A stretch of DNA of 64,000 nt from Heligmosomoides polygyrus polygyrus. Lineage: Eukaryota > Nematoda > Chromadorea > Rhabditida > Heligmosomidae. Each line of letters starts with the position of its first letter. Positions within the stretch are counted from its first letter, which is position 1. The stretch spans positions 12,462,001 through 12,526,000 of the forward strand of contig OX377202.1 of assembly GCA_947396885.1 (NCBI GenBank), read 5' to 3'. The notes under the pieces are model-generated. The model made no database searches. It was not told the DNA's origin and saw nothing but the letters and a program-made list of their open reading frames with translations. This document shows positions 11,470 through 22,451 of the stretch, piece after piece. The translations under genes were made by a program, and so were the position numbers.

Positions 11470-11625
11470 GAAGTAAGATACTGACGTGTCAATCGGCTGG
11501 CCACCCTATGCCTTTGTGCAGGCCAAAGACGTATTCATATTGTCTCCGTGAATGCAGATAATGTAGAATGCGTGGCTTATCTAACAAGGGATTAATAGCC
11601 GCCAACTTTATCCTCATCCTTCAGT
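11470..11625 (+). repeat. tRNA-derived SINE, 3' half
   Basis: Recognisable from 'gatactgacgtgtcaatcggctggccacc' through 'gtagaatgcgtggcttatct' to 'atcctcatcctt'. The tRNA-like head is missing. Confidence 0.65.
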
Positions 11626-11629
11626 TTCG

Positions 11630-12420
11630 TCCGTTTACCTCTAAAAGTAACCGAACGCAGTGCAATTTCGGAGCCGGATGGTTTACATGACCATCCCTAG
11701 CGCCACCCTTGTAGCTAGTCTGCCAGGACAAACATCACTAGTTCCAACTAGTGGCCTTCTCCATAGTACGAGTAGCGAGAATGGTTTGTGTACCCATCGG
11801 CCGACTAGCTCTGATGACTCAGCACCCATGTCCCGGCGTCGCTTGTTTTGACCTTGTGGCACGTTTTTCCCAGCTGAGTCATGGTTACCCGGGGCTGCGC
11901 CATCCACTCGGTCCTCAGCTGACAAAGGCTCGTTTAGGCGCGACGACGGCCATCCCCCTCCCCTCATCATGAGCGCGTTGAACTGGGCGTAGGAGAGCAG
12001 CTGACGTCTGCAATGCGATGCGCTTTCTCTCAAGAAGCACGAAAGAACACACGAGCACGAAGGCATTAGGACGGGGGGGGGGTCAGCTGCCCGGGATCGA
12101 AGGACGGTCTGAAGGCGCTGATTCTGCGGTTGTGGGCCTTTCCTGGGAAGATTTCGTCTAGCTGAGGCGTCTCTTGCCGTTGTGGAATGTGTCACACACA
12201 CTTGGCTTCTGGCCTGAATTGCTACTATGAGCTTCTGAAGGCTGCTTTTTAAGCTGAGCTCTGGGCTGCCAGGGGGGAAGGCTCCCTGTCCAGATACATG
12301 TTGCAGGTCCTAAGCGTCAGAGAGGGCGAGGAACCAAGAGCTTTGTACTATGCTGAGCTCTATGCATCGTATTCTTTCTGGGACTATGAGAAATGTCACT
12401 CGACGGATAAACATGGACGG
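11630..12420. other. Unassigned DNA
   Basis: An open stretch of 172 codons lies at 11683-12201 (-). Its translation shows no domain, hydrophobic core or splice context, and it is crossed by a G9 run (about 12073-12081), so I do not call a gene. Confidence 0.4.
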
Positions 12421-12427
12421 CGGACTC

Positions 12428-12625
12428 CATTCTTGGGATGCGCCACGCATTGTACCTCTTCCTAATGTCACGGGCGCACTTGAGTTGGTAGTTGACCTGT
12501 ATGTGGCCAACCGATGGAAAACCCATTGATTTATCCTTCCGAAGCCAGTCTAATACCAATTCAAGGACTAAAAGATAGAAGGCTTGTAAGTTTAGGCTGG
12601 AACCATTGCGAAAACCTGAACCTAA
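12428..12625 (-). repeat. tRNA-derived SINE fragment
   Basis: Begins 'ttgggatgcgccacgcattg' in reverse orientation and keeps 'ccaaccgatgga' and 'ccaattcaaggac'. The head is degenerate and no tail remains. Confidence 0.6.
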
Positions 12626-12635
12626 AATCGAAGTA

Positions 12636-13524
12636 CCAGGCTGTCCAATAATTCTTGTCCGAAAATTTCACCATTTTTATTTTTTTCAACTTTATTGAAA
12701 AACAAGTCTAATCAACAATATAACCACCACAGTTATCCACAACAGTGGCCCATCGATTGGGCAGGTCGCCGATGCCCTTCGCCCAGAAATTCGGGGCTGC
12801 GACTCGAAGAAGTCCGCGATCTCGGATTTGAGGTTGTCGTAGTTGTTGGTGAATTTTCTTCCGGCCAAATGGTGCTTCAGCGGGCGGAACGAGTGGTGGA
12901 CGGAGGGGCGAGGTCCGGGGAATGCGGCGGAAGGGCAACCGTCTCCCAACCGAGCGTCGCCAACTTCTGCTGATTCTCCTTCGCCACGTGGGGGCGCGCG
13001 TTGTCGTGCAGCAGGTGGACCGAGGCCCGTCGGGGACGCTTTTCTCGGATGGCGGCGGCTAGTTTCTCGAGCTGATCGGTGTAGATGGAGGCGGTGACCG
13101 TTCTGCCTTGCGGGAGCAGCTCGAAGTACAGCATGCGCTTGGCGTCCCACCAGCAGCAGAGCATGATCTTCAGCGGGTGTTCCCTGTCCTCGAGGCTCGT
13201 GTCGCCGCTCTCGAAACGATTGAACCAGCGCCTGACTGTGCGTTGGGACACTGTATCCTCCTTGCACGCTCTGCAGATGTTGGCGACCGCGGTGCCCGTG
13301 TCGTTGTCCAGCAGCCACTCGTAGTACACGAACGTACGAATTCGACCTTGGTCCATTTTGGCTCGTACTGGTAGCTAGACGCGGCGACTGCGCCTTATAT
13401 ACCCCTAGCGTGGAACTCTGGAGAACCTTCTAGAAGGTTGTTACACTTGCCTGATATTACAACACTTCTAAGGAAAATTATAGAATTTTGAAAATTTTCG
13501 GACAGGAATTATTGGACAGCCTGG
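12636..13524 (-). mobile_element. Internally deleted mariner with both terminal inverted repeats
   Basis: The element is 889 bp. Its ends are CCAGGCTGTCCAATAATTCT (left) and the inverted match ending at 13524 (AATTATTGGACAGCCTGG), with a TA duplicated on each side. The ends match over roughly 30 bp with a few differences. Autonomous mariners are about 1.3 kb, so several hundred base pairs are missing. Intact terminal repeats would let a transposase supplied in trans recognise it. Confidence 0.88.
12708..13356 (-). pseudogene. Mariner transposase remnant (internal deletion, frameshift)
   Basis: Reads from 13356 on the minus strand. The N-terminal half has the mariner helix-turn-helix region (VSQRTVRRWFNRFESGD, about residues 37-53). 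At about residue 63 it jumps to the block MLCCWWDAKRM. The linker and the segment holding the first catalytic Asp (TGDE motif) are therefore deleted. The second catalytic block HDNARPH is present, followed by PPHSPDLAP. The frame then shifts, and the normal C-terminal end (GIGDLPNRWATVVDN) continues in another frame to about 12708. With one catalytic Asp deleted and a frameshift it cannot encode active transposase. Confidence 0.85.
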
Positions 13525-14289
13525 TATGTTGCCATCCAGAGGTGCGGATTTAATGGTTAACGATTTAACTAATTGAACAAATTAATGACATTTTTCGTTA
13601 AAATGTGGCTAAACGATTTAACGGAAAATTCCAGAAATTTAACGAAATTTTCAACGGACTTTTGTCTCAATAAGCTCATTCTTCTCTGACATTGCAGGCT
13701 TCACCCCTTTCCCTTTCCATACCGTTGATTATGACTGTTTCTGAAATCTATGTATTGAAATCAGCAGAAATTAAGAAGATACAATCCGTTCTAGCGGATA
13801 TCGTGCTCCAATTACCATCTGAGTTTGACCTAAAAGCTTGTCCTCGTGTCCTCCTCCTACCTTTCCTGAATGTTAATAATCTACTGATGGGCTTTCAATG
13901 GTATTTTTGTTATTTCAGTTCTTTCAGTACTTGGCGGTATGGTGCCAACATCCAGATTGTACACGCTCTGGAACAGTCACACAAAACTGCTTCGCAGAGA
14001 ACCAGGAAGGGGCAATTCTGGTATCTGCCTGGTCTGACTTACGTTTCAAGACACCTTGTCGGTACTATGCGGTCACCAGCCCACGAAGTACCGCTCTTAT
14101 GAATGATAATTCTGCATCTGTTCTTCTTTCACACTCTGAATAACGTTTGCTGCTGAAGTATGCTTAGCTTCGAACGACCTGACACATGTCGTTGCCACCT
14201 GACAACTCGCTTCATCGTCAGTGTCAACTCAAATGCTTTAGACTGGTTTTTCGACTTATTCATTGAGCTCTTTGAGCTTTAGACCTTAA
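13525..14289. other. Unassigned DNA with TTAAC-rich stretch
   Basis: Positions 13545-13660 are low complexity with repeated ATTTAACG words, related to 1325-1410. A 136-codon open stretch (13692-14102, +) has no recognisable domain and no splice context beyond chance. I do not call it a gene. Confidence 0.4.
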
Positions 14290-15085
14290 TTCGGAGGGAA
14301 CGGTTTCAGGTGTATGTCTAAGCGGCGAAAATGAATACCACTGTGAGAATCTCCACCCATCAGATGGTAGAAAAGTATATTCGATTTTTGCAAAGCCCCG
14401 CGAATCTATCGAGTTAGAGGCCCCGATAGCTTTCTGTGGAGTCGCACAGTCGCACAAGGCAGTGCCTTAAAATCATGGAATAAAACGATAAAGGATAAAT
14501 GACGTCGTTATTCACTCCCGTTTGGGATGCGCCACGCATTCTACTTCTACGGGATATCGTGGAGGCGATTTGAATGCGTATTTGGCCATACAACTGACTT
14601 GCAGTGGCCAGCCGATGGATAAGTCAGCGCTTTGTCCTTCCCAAACAAGTCTGGTACCAATTCACCGACCCCGGAGGGATGGAAAGCTTATTGGCCTGGG
14701 CGGAAAATCCGAACCAGGAACCTGGTATCGGGTGCACGTGACAGGCGGCACCAACTTCGACTGCGCTACACGCACCCTCCAGCCATCGAATGTGTGGAAA
14801 GAATGCAAAAGCACTCCAAGCTGAAGGAATCGAACACCTGGCGACGCACCTACGACGCGGAATTTTGGCATTTCCTCTGCGTATTCGAACTTTAAAAGGT
14901 ATTCCATTGACTTCGTTGACTATGTATGAGATTTCACAGTGAACATTCAGAGCTGTAACTCAATAGGTCCACGGTCTTTGCAAAAATGCGGCATACTTTT
15001 CCAATATTTAAATTGTGGAAATTCTCAGTATTCATTCCGTTTAGACATATATGCGTCTGAGGACCTTCCCTGATGAGGTTATACT
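14290..15085. repeat. Inverted-repeat element interrupted by a SINE
   Basis: The left arm (about 14290-14460, with 'gcgaaaatgaataccactg') pairs with the right arm (about 14930-15085, with 'cagtattcattccgtt'). The same arm sequence forms the element at 54435-54917, and one arm recurs at about 37540-37640. The loop holds a reverse-orientation SINE at 14485-14779, a nested insertion. Arms are diverged, so it is an old element. Confidence 0.65.
14485..14779 (-). repeat. tRNA-derived SINE copy
   Basis: Full-length in reverse orientation, from 'gataaaggataaatgacgtc' through 'gggatgcgccacgcattc' to 'ctgcgctacacgc'. It is nested in the inverted-repeat element. Confidence 0.85.
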
Positions 15086-15828
15086 TCCATTCCCATCAGG
15101 ATTCTGAGATAATTTTACGCTAACCGAGCGCATATAAGACCATCAAAGAGGCTGCGCTCCCGGTCTCGGTAGATATCCTTCCGCCCCACAATAACAATAA
15201 CAATATGCTTCGCCTCGTACTAAGAGGCATCAGCTATTCAAATAATGAGACGGGCGATCGTTCAACGTTGTAATTCGGACTTTTTCATAGAAGCGTCAGC
15301 ACAGTGAGTCAGCTGGAGTCAAGGTAGCCGTTAAGATACACTCGAACTCTGACTCATTTCATCTGAAATGACATCACTCGCATTCTGTTTCGATGGCGAC
15401 AAGCGATTTCGGATGCCTATGGACATGCAAAACCAGATAGCAGATGTTAGCAGTATGCTCTGACAGATCTCTTGTGCTCCTAAAACTCTTTAGTCTTGTG
15501 TCACATGGGGGTTATCACTGCCATTGAAGCTTTGCTATCAGCTGTTCTTTGAGTGTATTACTCTTAATTTGTTTCTATATAGCAACTTAATAGTGCACCT
15601 GACCCAGTTCGTGAGTGGATGGAATCCTGTGACTCGGCCTAACCCATATATGGTTCGCGCGCTGACAGTATTCTTGTAAGGGGTGCTGTAGAGCTGATAT
15701 TCCACGGGACTCGGATCTACCGGGAATGTTAACTAACGAAAGCTTTTACCCTTTTGTAGACCGCTTCATGTTCGGTACTTCGCGCCAGAGCTGTGAGTTG
15801 TCCCATAATTCCAGCTATGGATTATCTG

Positions 15829-16075
15829 ACGCCTGGTAGCAGAGTCGGAGGAGGTGCCGAATGTTGAGTGGACCCTACTCCAGGTTCCTGGTTCGGGTTT
15901 TCCACTTAGGTCAACGTACCTTCCACCCCTCCGGGATCGGTTATCTCGTACCAGACATGTCTGGGAAAGAGAAAAAAACCGATTTGCCCATCGGCTTGCC
16001 ACCGCAATACCGCGTAGAACTAGAATGCGTGGCGCATTCCGAAGGAGCTTGATTCAAGACGTCCTTTGTCACCAA
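15829..16075 (+). repeat. tRNA-derived SINE copy
   Basis: Head 'tggtagcagagtcggagg', B box GGTTCGGGTTTTCC, and a body with a short internal deletion before 'ccgcgtagaactagaatgc'. The end is 'ttgattcaagacgtcctttg'. Confidence 0.78.
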
Positions 16076-16839
16076 TCTTTATGGGTTAGTCTGCCTCCAC
16101 TCTCGAATTTTTAATGCGGAGGTTTTGTCCACGTGGGTATTAAGCTTGCTAGAGCAATACTGACCGTATAATAATGAGCATCCTTGCCTTCTGGAGAAGC
16201 GGCGCAGGTTTGGATTGCTCTGGGCGGCTTGCAGTGGCCGTCTCGATTGTATCTGAGCTCCTTGCTACTCGTAGCGCTCCCCCATTACTGCATTCCTAGC
16301 CTGTTCCCAACTTCTTCACTGTACTCCTGTGCGTCGTTCTGCTAAAGTGTCGTCTATTGCTAGGCATTGGTTTCTGCTCGGCTGGTTCGGCGCGGCGCCT
16401 GACGCCTCGTGGCGAGCGGCTTCGAAACTGGTTCACCGAGTTCTCCTAGCAACAGATGTCCGGAGCGTGGCCGGGCTCTTTGTCGGCTGTACGCGCTCTG
16501 CTCTCTTATTCAAGCGCTGTTCGACACCGAACGTGCTGGGAACTCTACCGTTTCGCTGTGCGTAGATGAGTCTGTCATCGAAGAATCGTCTCTTTTTTTT
16601 TCAAAATTCACTGTGACGTAATTGTCTCTGTCAGCGACCGTGCTCTCCTGAATGACTCACTTTGGCCAGTTTATAAACGATGCGATCCGTTTCACTGTGT
16701 CCGCACAGCCTTACTGTACATCGCTTTGATTTTAGCTATGTACTGTAAGCAGTGGATTACAGCTGTTCGTCCGCTTTCAGTGCGTCCTTTACCTTTCATC
16801 CTAGACCTGCTTATTGTTGCCTTCTTATATAAGGCATCG
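16076..16839. other. Unassigned DNA
   Basis: A moderately GC-rich stretch at about 16330-16560 carries short open frames without domains. I see nothing else to support. Confidence 0.4.
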
Positions 16840-17000
16840 TTATACACAGTTTCACGTCGAACTGAACATTTTTCAAACCAAGCTGGACACTCTTCTAAGC
16901 AAGCTCGACGCTTTGTAATCCGCCTGAGCTTCTTCCAGTTCAAGGTCAGCGCCTTTCAGATTAGACTAGAGACTCTTCAAGACGCTTAGAATAATGTGCT
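16840..17000 (+). repeat. 20-22-nt periodic repeat block ('AAATTGGACAC' family)
   Basis: Successive phrases such as 'cgtcgaactgaacattttt' and 'caagctggacactcttctaa', ending in 'ctcttcaagacgcttagaat'. Longer and better-preserved relatives are at 17440-17680, 58750-59650 and 61921-62590. Confidence 0.55.
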
Positions 17001-17439
17001 CAAGGGAAATTTAGTATGACTTTCTATGAAGTGTTTTATTCACCTGCCCTGATAAGCGAGAAAACTGTTCGACATCCTATGAATTTTTCATTCTCCAAGG
17101 AAAAATAATGGTTCAAAGCATGTTTCAAAATACATAAAAGCAGACATCTTTAGCGCAACGAAAGAGACTCGCCACGAACTGGTCCAAGTCGTCGCGATTT
17201 TCATTTTATGGTTAGTGAAAATTCTGTTTGCTTGGACACACACTTCACTTTTTGTTGTTTCAGTAGGCGATTACTATTAAATTAAAATTGCAGCAAGCTA
17301 GACAAACACCTGGCGCTGTCTCTTCTTTTGACGCTGAAAAAATTGCTGCTTTTCTGTACTCGAGAATAAGTTTTAGATTACAGTTTTTCGAGAATTGAGA
17401 ATTTCACAAAAATTTCAAAAGTTTTCTCCTATTTCTAAA

Positions 17440-17680
17440 TATATTCCATTTTCACGTCGAATTGGACATATTTCAAATCAAATTGGCCACTTTTCGCGTC
17501 AAATTCTGCACTTTTCAAGTCAAATTGGACACTCTTCTAAGCTAGTCTAAGACCTTTGAAATCACAGCGAAGTCTTCCGAATTGAAACAGCCTTCATACA
17601 GGTTGAACTGCGGACTAAATAAAATGGTTAGGAACATTTTCTGTCCAAGGAAAATTTAGAATAACCTTTTTTGATTTTTT
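17440..17680 (+). repeat. 20-22-nt periodic repeat block
   Basis: At least four direct units of the form TCAAATTGGACACTTTTCA, followed by the shared downstream phrase 'atggttaggaacattttctg...aaggaaaatttagaata'. It is in the same orientation as the block at 16840. Confidence 0.65.
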
Positions 17681-18204
17681 TTACTTTAGCTGAACGAATG
17701 AGTGTGATAATTTTATAAAATTTTTACTTTTAGAAAAAATAAGAAGTGAAATTTTATTTTAAAGCGCAACAAAGCAGCAACCATATATTGCCCTAAAAGA
17801 CCAGATTGTGCCATGCAGTGTAAAAGCTTCGCCATTTTTATTTGATTGATAGTGTAAATGCTGTTTACATGGAGCAGCGAGGTTGTATCCTAATTATTAG
17901 GATTTTAAAGCATTTAACCCCTTCGTTCATCTTTAAACTACTTATTTATGACGCAATTTGGAATGTTTCTAGCTGAATTTAGATTTAATTTTTGCATCGG
18001 AACCTGTCATATCCAGTCTAATCGGAAGGTGACTTGGCTTGCCTTACTGGGTCAGGGTCAGGTAACACTGAAAGAAGCCTTGGTTATTATGGGAATTGTG
18101 CGGCTTTAGTGTACATCTAGGGAGTACGTCCTTCTCCCTCGTCTCCTGCACGCCCTCTCCCTCCACCCCCCTCCCCCCTCCTCACCCACCTTGTGCGATA
18201 GTCC
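17681..18204. other. AT-rich unassigned DNA and pyrimidine tract
   Basis: AT-rich to about 18000, then a C/T-rich tract (about 18130-18190) immediately before the palindromic element. No gene is visible. Confidence 0.45.
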
Positions 18205-18336
18205 AGGTAGAGGCAATTAGAAAGGACTGGTGAACACCGCTGATGAAGTCCAAGTCATACAGAAGCGGAGTCTCCAGGGTGCGCCAAATGTCTAACAATG
18301 AGTCTCCAAGATGTTTTGTTGCGATCAAAACTTCTA

Positions 18337-18410
18337 GCGCCAGGCGGGACTCGAACCCGCACCTCCCTCTGACCGGGCGGGAATGCTCCACGCCTTTACA
18401 CCACCGGCGC
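18337..18410 (-). tRNA. tRNA-like unit (left arm), probably a tRNA-derived pseudogene
   Basis: A 74-nt cloverleaf can be drawn. The acceptor is GCGCCGG with CTGGCGC (one G-U). The T-arm is perfect: GCGGG, loop TTCGAGT, CCCGC. A D-arm and a 5-bp anticodon stem with one mismatch also form. The anticodon loop would read CCGGTCA, so the nominal anticodon is GGT (Thr). The invariant U33 is C, however, and the D-stem is weak. B box GGTTCGAGTCC is consensus. I think it is a tRNA-derived promoter unit within a repeat, not a working tRNA gene. Confidence 0.45.
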
Positions 18411-18512
18411 CGTTTGATCGAACGCAACATCCGCACCTCGTGGGACCGTTCAGCACTCGCCCGTATCCGGGCTGACTTGATGCTTAAAGAAACTGTTGCG
18501 TTTGATCAAACG

Positions 18513-18586
18513 GCGCCGGTGGTGTAAAGGCGTAGAACATTCTCGCCCGGTCAGAGGGAGGTGCGGGTTCGAGTCCCGCCTGGCGC
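18513..18586 (+). tRNA. tRNA-like unit (right arm), probably a tRNA-derived pseudogene
   Basis: The mirror copy of 18337-18410 has the same acceptor and T-arm and a better D-stem (GTGT/ACAT). It differs at a few positions, for example 'gtagaacattctcgc' against 'gtggagcattcccgc'. The same caveats on loop position 33 apply. A short TAGA follows instead of a strong T-run terminator. Confidence 0.45.
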
Positions 18587-18817
18587 TAGAAGGTTTGATC
18601 GCAACAAAACATCGTTGTGACAGCTTACTACCTTGATACCAGCCACTTGAGGCTTAAAGAAACTGATTTGAATTGAGTCTCCAAGATTTCCTAAAGGCTC
18701 ATTGTTAGACATTTGGCGCACCCTGAAGACCTCCGCTTCTGAATGGCTTGGACTTCATCAGCGTTGTTCACCAGTCCTTTCGATTGCCTCTACCTCCTTA
18801 TGGTCTGTGCTGAACTC

Positions 18818-19010
18818 TGCAGGATGGGCCGTGCATTCTACTTCTAGGTGATGTCTTCAAGATGTGTAAGTAGGTATTTGACGTCGCAATAACTAACGGA
18901 ACAGCGAGTGGAGAACATTTTGCTTTCTTCTAAACACGGAAGAATCCAATTAGTAGACCCTGAAAGGATGGAAAATTTGGTTGGTCCGGGTATGAATCGA
19001 ACTTGTTCTC
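18818..19010 (-). repeat. tRNA-derived SINE, degenerate
   Basis: Weak reverse-orientation match: 'gatgggccgtgcattctac' at the start and 'gaccctgaaaggatggaa...ttggttggtccggg' near the end. Immediately followed by a well-preserved copy in the same orientation. Confidence 0.5.
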
Positions 19011-19037
19011 GAGTAATCGCACGTTCGAGATCGATAA

Positions 19038-19326
19038 TAAGGGATAAAGGACGGCGTCACTCAATCCCTTTTGGGATGCGCCACGCATTCCACTTCTACG
19101 GGATGTCGTGGAGGCGATCTGAATGCGTATTTGGCCATACAATGACCTGCGGTGGCCAGCCGATGATCAAGTCAGCGCTCTATCCTTCTCAGACACGTCT
19201 GGAACCAATTCACCGACCTTGGATGGATGGAAGGCTTTGTTGGCCTGGGCGGGAACTCCTAACCAGGAACCTGGTATCGTGTGCACGCGACAGCCGGCGC
19301 CTCCTCCGACTGCGCTACACGCGCCC
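19038..19326 (-). repeat. tRNA-derived SINE copy
   Basis: Full-length reverse copy from 'gggataaaggacggcgtcac' to 'ctgcgctacacgcgccc'. Both A- and B-box equivalents are present. Confidence 0.88.
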
Positions 19327-20151
19327 TCGAGACCGATACCTCCTGCCAAAGGCTCCTTACGTCACGGTTATATACGCTAGCTGAAATGCTGTAAGCGTAG
19401 ATTGAACCGGTATTCCCCATCTCTCCAAAAATTCGAACGGTCGCGGCAGGTTCTTATCAGCTTAGTGTTTTTTATTTGTTTTCCCGGTGTTATGTAGGGA
19501 ATTCGATCGTTCGATGATGGCCGCGTGAGAAGCTCCGACACGAGATTCATCATAAAACATGACACAACACCGTATATCGATGTGGAAGGGCACGTAATCC
19601 ATTATCGATCCTTCGACCGTAAACGGGGCGGAGCCGAGGCGCCGCCCCCCGCCGATTCGCTGTCCATTTCGCTCGCTCTCGCTCAGGGTGTCGGGTTTGC
19701 CGTACGGCTCACAGATCGGCTTACGAGCTGAACGAGCGCTTCAGGTGACATTTGGGGTGCAGGAGTCTGGTGGCAATAGGTGTGCTGTAGTTCCTCACCA
19801 TTCGTTCCTTTCTGTCCTCTTTTTTATTTTCATATTTATTTATTTCCATTTAATTTTTACTTTGTTTCATGCTTTCATTTCTCTTCGTGCCTATACATGA
19901 TGCAGCTAGTTATCTATCCGATACGCACCATGAATCAATTTAAAGGGTCGTTTGGACCCAAGTCACCTACACTTTCATCCCACTGGAGACGGCGTCGACG
20001 TGGCACACCTCTGTGGGAAAGATTTTATGCTTTCCTGACCATTTTTTTGCTGTTGCGTTTGCTAGCTCTCTTTCTTTACTTTCTTTCTGCACATGTCTTG
20101 TTTCTCCTTCTTGTTTTCTCGAATTTTGAGCACGTCTCCTTGACGTATACA

Positions 20152-20152
<1 letters not shown>
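19327..20152. other. Unassigned DNA
   Basis: A GC-rich patch at about 19620-19700 is flanked by AT-richer sequence. A 127-codon open stretch (19780-20163, +) is T-rich and hydrophobic by composition, with no domain. No gene is called. Confidence 0.4.

Positions 20153-20182
<30 letters not shown>
20153..20182. repeat. (AAAT)n microsatellite
   Basis: About seven AAAT units ending an AT-rich segment. Confidence 0.9.
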
Positions 20183-20184
<2 letters not shown>

Positions 20185-20506
20185 CTAATCCATAAATAAT
20201 TGTATATGCTAAATATTTATATATACATTATTTTACATTTTAACATGTGCTTAAAATGATATGCGCTCAAAGTGACTTCAGGACATCGTCTGTAATTAAA
20301 GTGCCTGGCGCACCCCAAAAGAGATCAATCACCGCATATCTTTTCTCTTCTCAATCAGCTGTGAGTTTCAAAGTGCGATTTACAAGTCCTCCAGCGGTGA
20401 CAGCTGATGAATAGACCGAACCGTTGTCCGCAGGTTGGACTCGAACTCGTCATAGGCCGCTCTTCAAGTTGAGATGCTGTATTTAACACCAGTATATGGG
20501 ACTAGA

Positions 20507-20800
20507 GCGCGTGTAGCGCAGTCGGAGGAGGTGCCGATTGTCGCCAGCACCCGATATCAGGTTCCTGGTTCGGATTTCCCGCCCAGGCCAATCAAGCCTT
20601 CCATCCCTCCGGGGTCGGTGAATTGATACCAGAGATGTCTAGAAAGGATAAAGCGCTGACTTGTTCATCGGCTGGCCCCGCAAGTGATTGTGTGGCCAAA
20701 TACGCATTCAACTTGATTCCCTGATATTCCGTAGAAATAGAATGCATGGCGCATCCCAAAGGGGATTGAATAACGCCGTCCTTTATCCTTTATCGTTTAT
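20507..20800 (+). repeat. tRNA-derived SINE copy
   Basis: Head GCGCGTGTAGCGCAGTCGG, B box GGTTCGGATTTCC, full body, and tail 'cctttatcctttatcgtttat'. Confidence 0.88.
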
Positions 20801-21472
20801 GTGGGACTGCTCGACCACTATGAGTTCCACTACGAAGCTGCTGCACTGGGTTTTGTTTGAAGCTCACCTTTTTTGGGCACTTTTTGATTTTTCATTTTGA
20901 ATCTATTTTCAAAATTTTTTTCTCTGATCTGCGTAGTATTGTGTCGTAAACGTTTATAGGGACTTTGAGCATAGGTTTCCGAAATCCGGCGTGGGATTTG
21001 TGAATTTTGTTGCCGCTCGTTACTTTTGGCTGTTAGGGTTTATTTTTATTTTTCTTACTTTCGTGTTTCTTGTTCATATTGGCTTTCAAATTTTCTGTGA
21101 CTTGAAGCCGTAGCATAGGATATTTTAGGACTTGCAATTTTTGCTATTTTTACGCTATTTGTTTGAGTTCCGACAGGAAGTTTTTTGGCTAACTTGATTT
21201 GCGTTGTTAATCTTATAATGAATTCTACTTTAAAATTAAATTTTTAAATTATATTGATGGCTGCATTATTTTTCCGTATTCATTTTCACAGTTCATGTTG
21301 ATTTTCAAAATTTCTGATTTAATAGTGTAATTTAGAAGGTGTCAAAGTTTTTGGCCTAGATTCTTTAGTTCCAGTGAGGAATTTTTGGCAACAATTCTGC
21401 CAAATATTTGTCGTGGATTTTCCCAACGAGATCTTTTGGGACAGTGTGAGATTCTGCCGCACCCAACGCCTA

Positions 21473-21658
21473 CTATACATTGGATCCGATCGAAATTCTT
21501 CGGATAATTGAATGATTCGGATAACGCTATCTTGGTGGAGTCCGGATTTTTGGATGAATCGGATAACGGCGATTTTGCGGACCCCGTATTTTTGGATGAT
21601 TCGGATCGGGTTGTCCGAATCGGATATCCGAAAACGATTCTTTCGGATCCAATGTATA
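21473..21658. repeat. MITE rich in CGGAT words, TIR TATACATTGGATCCGA
   Basis: The left end TATACATTGGATCCGATCGA is mirrored by a right end 'tctttcggatccaatgtata'. The interior repeats GGAT/ATCC words (seven or more 'tcggat' or 'atccg'). About 185 bp, no coding capacity. Confidence 0.7.
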
Positions 21659-22451
21659 CCTCCCACCCGTCTTAAATCACTGCAGTACTACGTAGTAGTG
21701 GGACGCGTGGCCCATCCTAGTGGGGCTGATGAGCCACGTTCCCTCTCCTTTTCCTCATTATATCGTCGCCCTCAATTTCCTATTGATCTCCACGTGTTCT
21801 AGTTGTTTTTCGAGCCCCCGGCTCGCGCTGCTTATACGACGTCGGTCGCTGCTGCTGTTCATTAGTCATCGGTGGACGAAGGAGGCGTTGTGGTGATGGT
21901 GGCCAGACACCACCACCGCCTCTGGCTCATTTTGCTGACTCTCTGGCGCAGTCACTCATCAGAATCAGCGTCTGTTGGTCGCGTTTTCTGGAGCGAATTC
22001 CTTGCAGGATTTAAGGACGGTGGTTCTCGTCCGTCGTTTTGATCTCCTCTTGAGCTCTCGTACTTATCTTTGGTAGGAGGGAGTGTATCTTCTCTCCATA
22101 ACTCCAGGCTTTTACGTAAGCTTGCCCCTCATTCTCCTTGTAGTCGTTTTCACCAGAATCTTCCTCTTCTATCGTGTTCGTTGCTCATAATCCATACCGC
22201 GGTCAGAGTCAAGAAACCCGCTATTCTTCTCCAATCGGTCTGAAGGATTCTTGGCCAACTATTGCGAAAAGAAGTTTGGTTTACTTAACATTTTTATCAA
22301 CTTTTAACAAAGCGTTTGGACTAACAAATGTCGACGCCCATGTAGTACGATTGACCAGACCTTTCACAGTGGTAATGCAGCAGCATGTCGTCAAATATAA
22401 TGTGTGATGTGCAGATACAGACGTTGGGCGTATTTACTAGGATAGGGTTTC
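21659..22451. other. Unassigned DNA
   Basis: Contains a short SINE 3'-end relic at about 21690-21725. The rest is a moderately GC-rich stretch with 'tcgctgctgctg' words and no supported exon. Confidence 0.4.

Larger units (their letters stand above)
18205..18796. repeat. Palindromic element with two outward-facing tRNA-like units
   Basis: The left arm (18205-18410) and right arm (18513-18796) are inverted copies. Shared phrases include 'gtagaggcaattagaaagg', 'gatgaagtccaagtcat' and 'atgtctaacaatgag', each found inverted in the other arm. The ~100-bp centre also pairs at its edges ('gtttgatcgaacgcaac'). The right arm carries about 55 extra bp (about 18619-18675). Each arm holds one tRNA-like unit, transcribed away from the centre. 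A related solo piece lies at 53000-53100. Confidence 0.85.

Noticed and set aside
11683..12201. A 172-codon minus-strand frame.
   Set aside because: No domain, no splice context and crossed by a G9 run. Probably chance.
18337..18586. A pair of functional tRNA-Thr genes.
   Set aside because: A cloverleaf can be drawn, but U33 is C, the D-stem is weak, an anticodon-stem mismatch exists, and both lie in a palindromic repeat with degraded relatives elsewhere.
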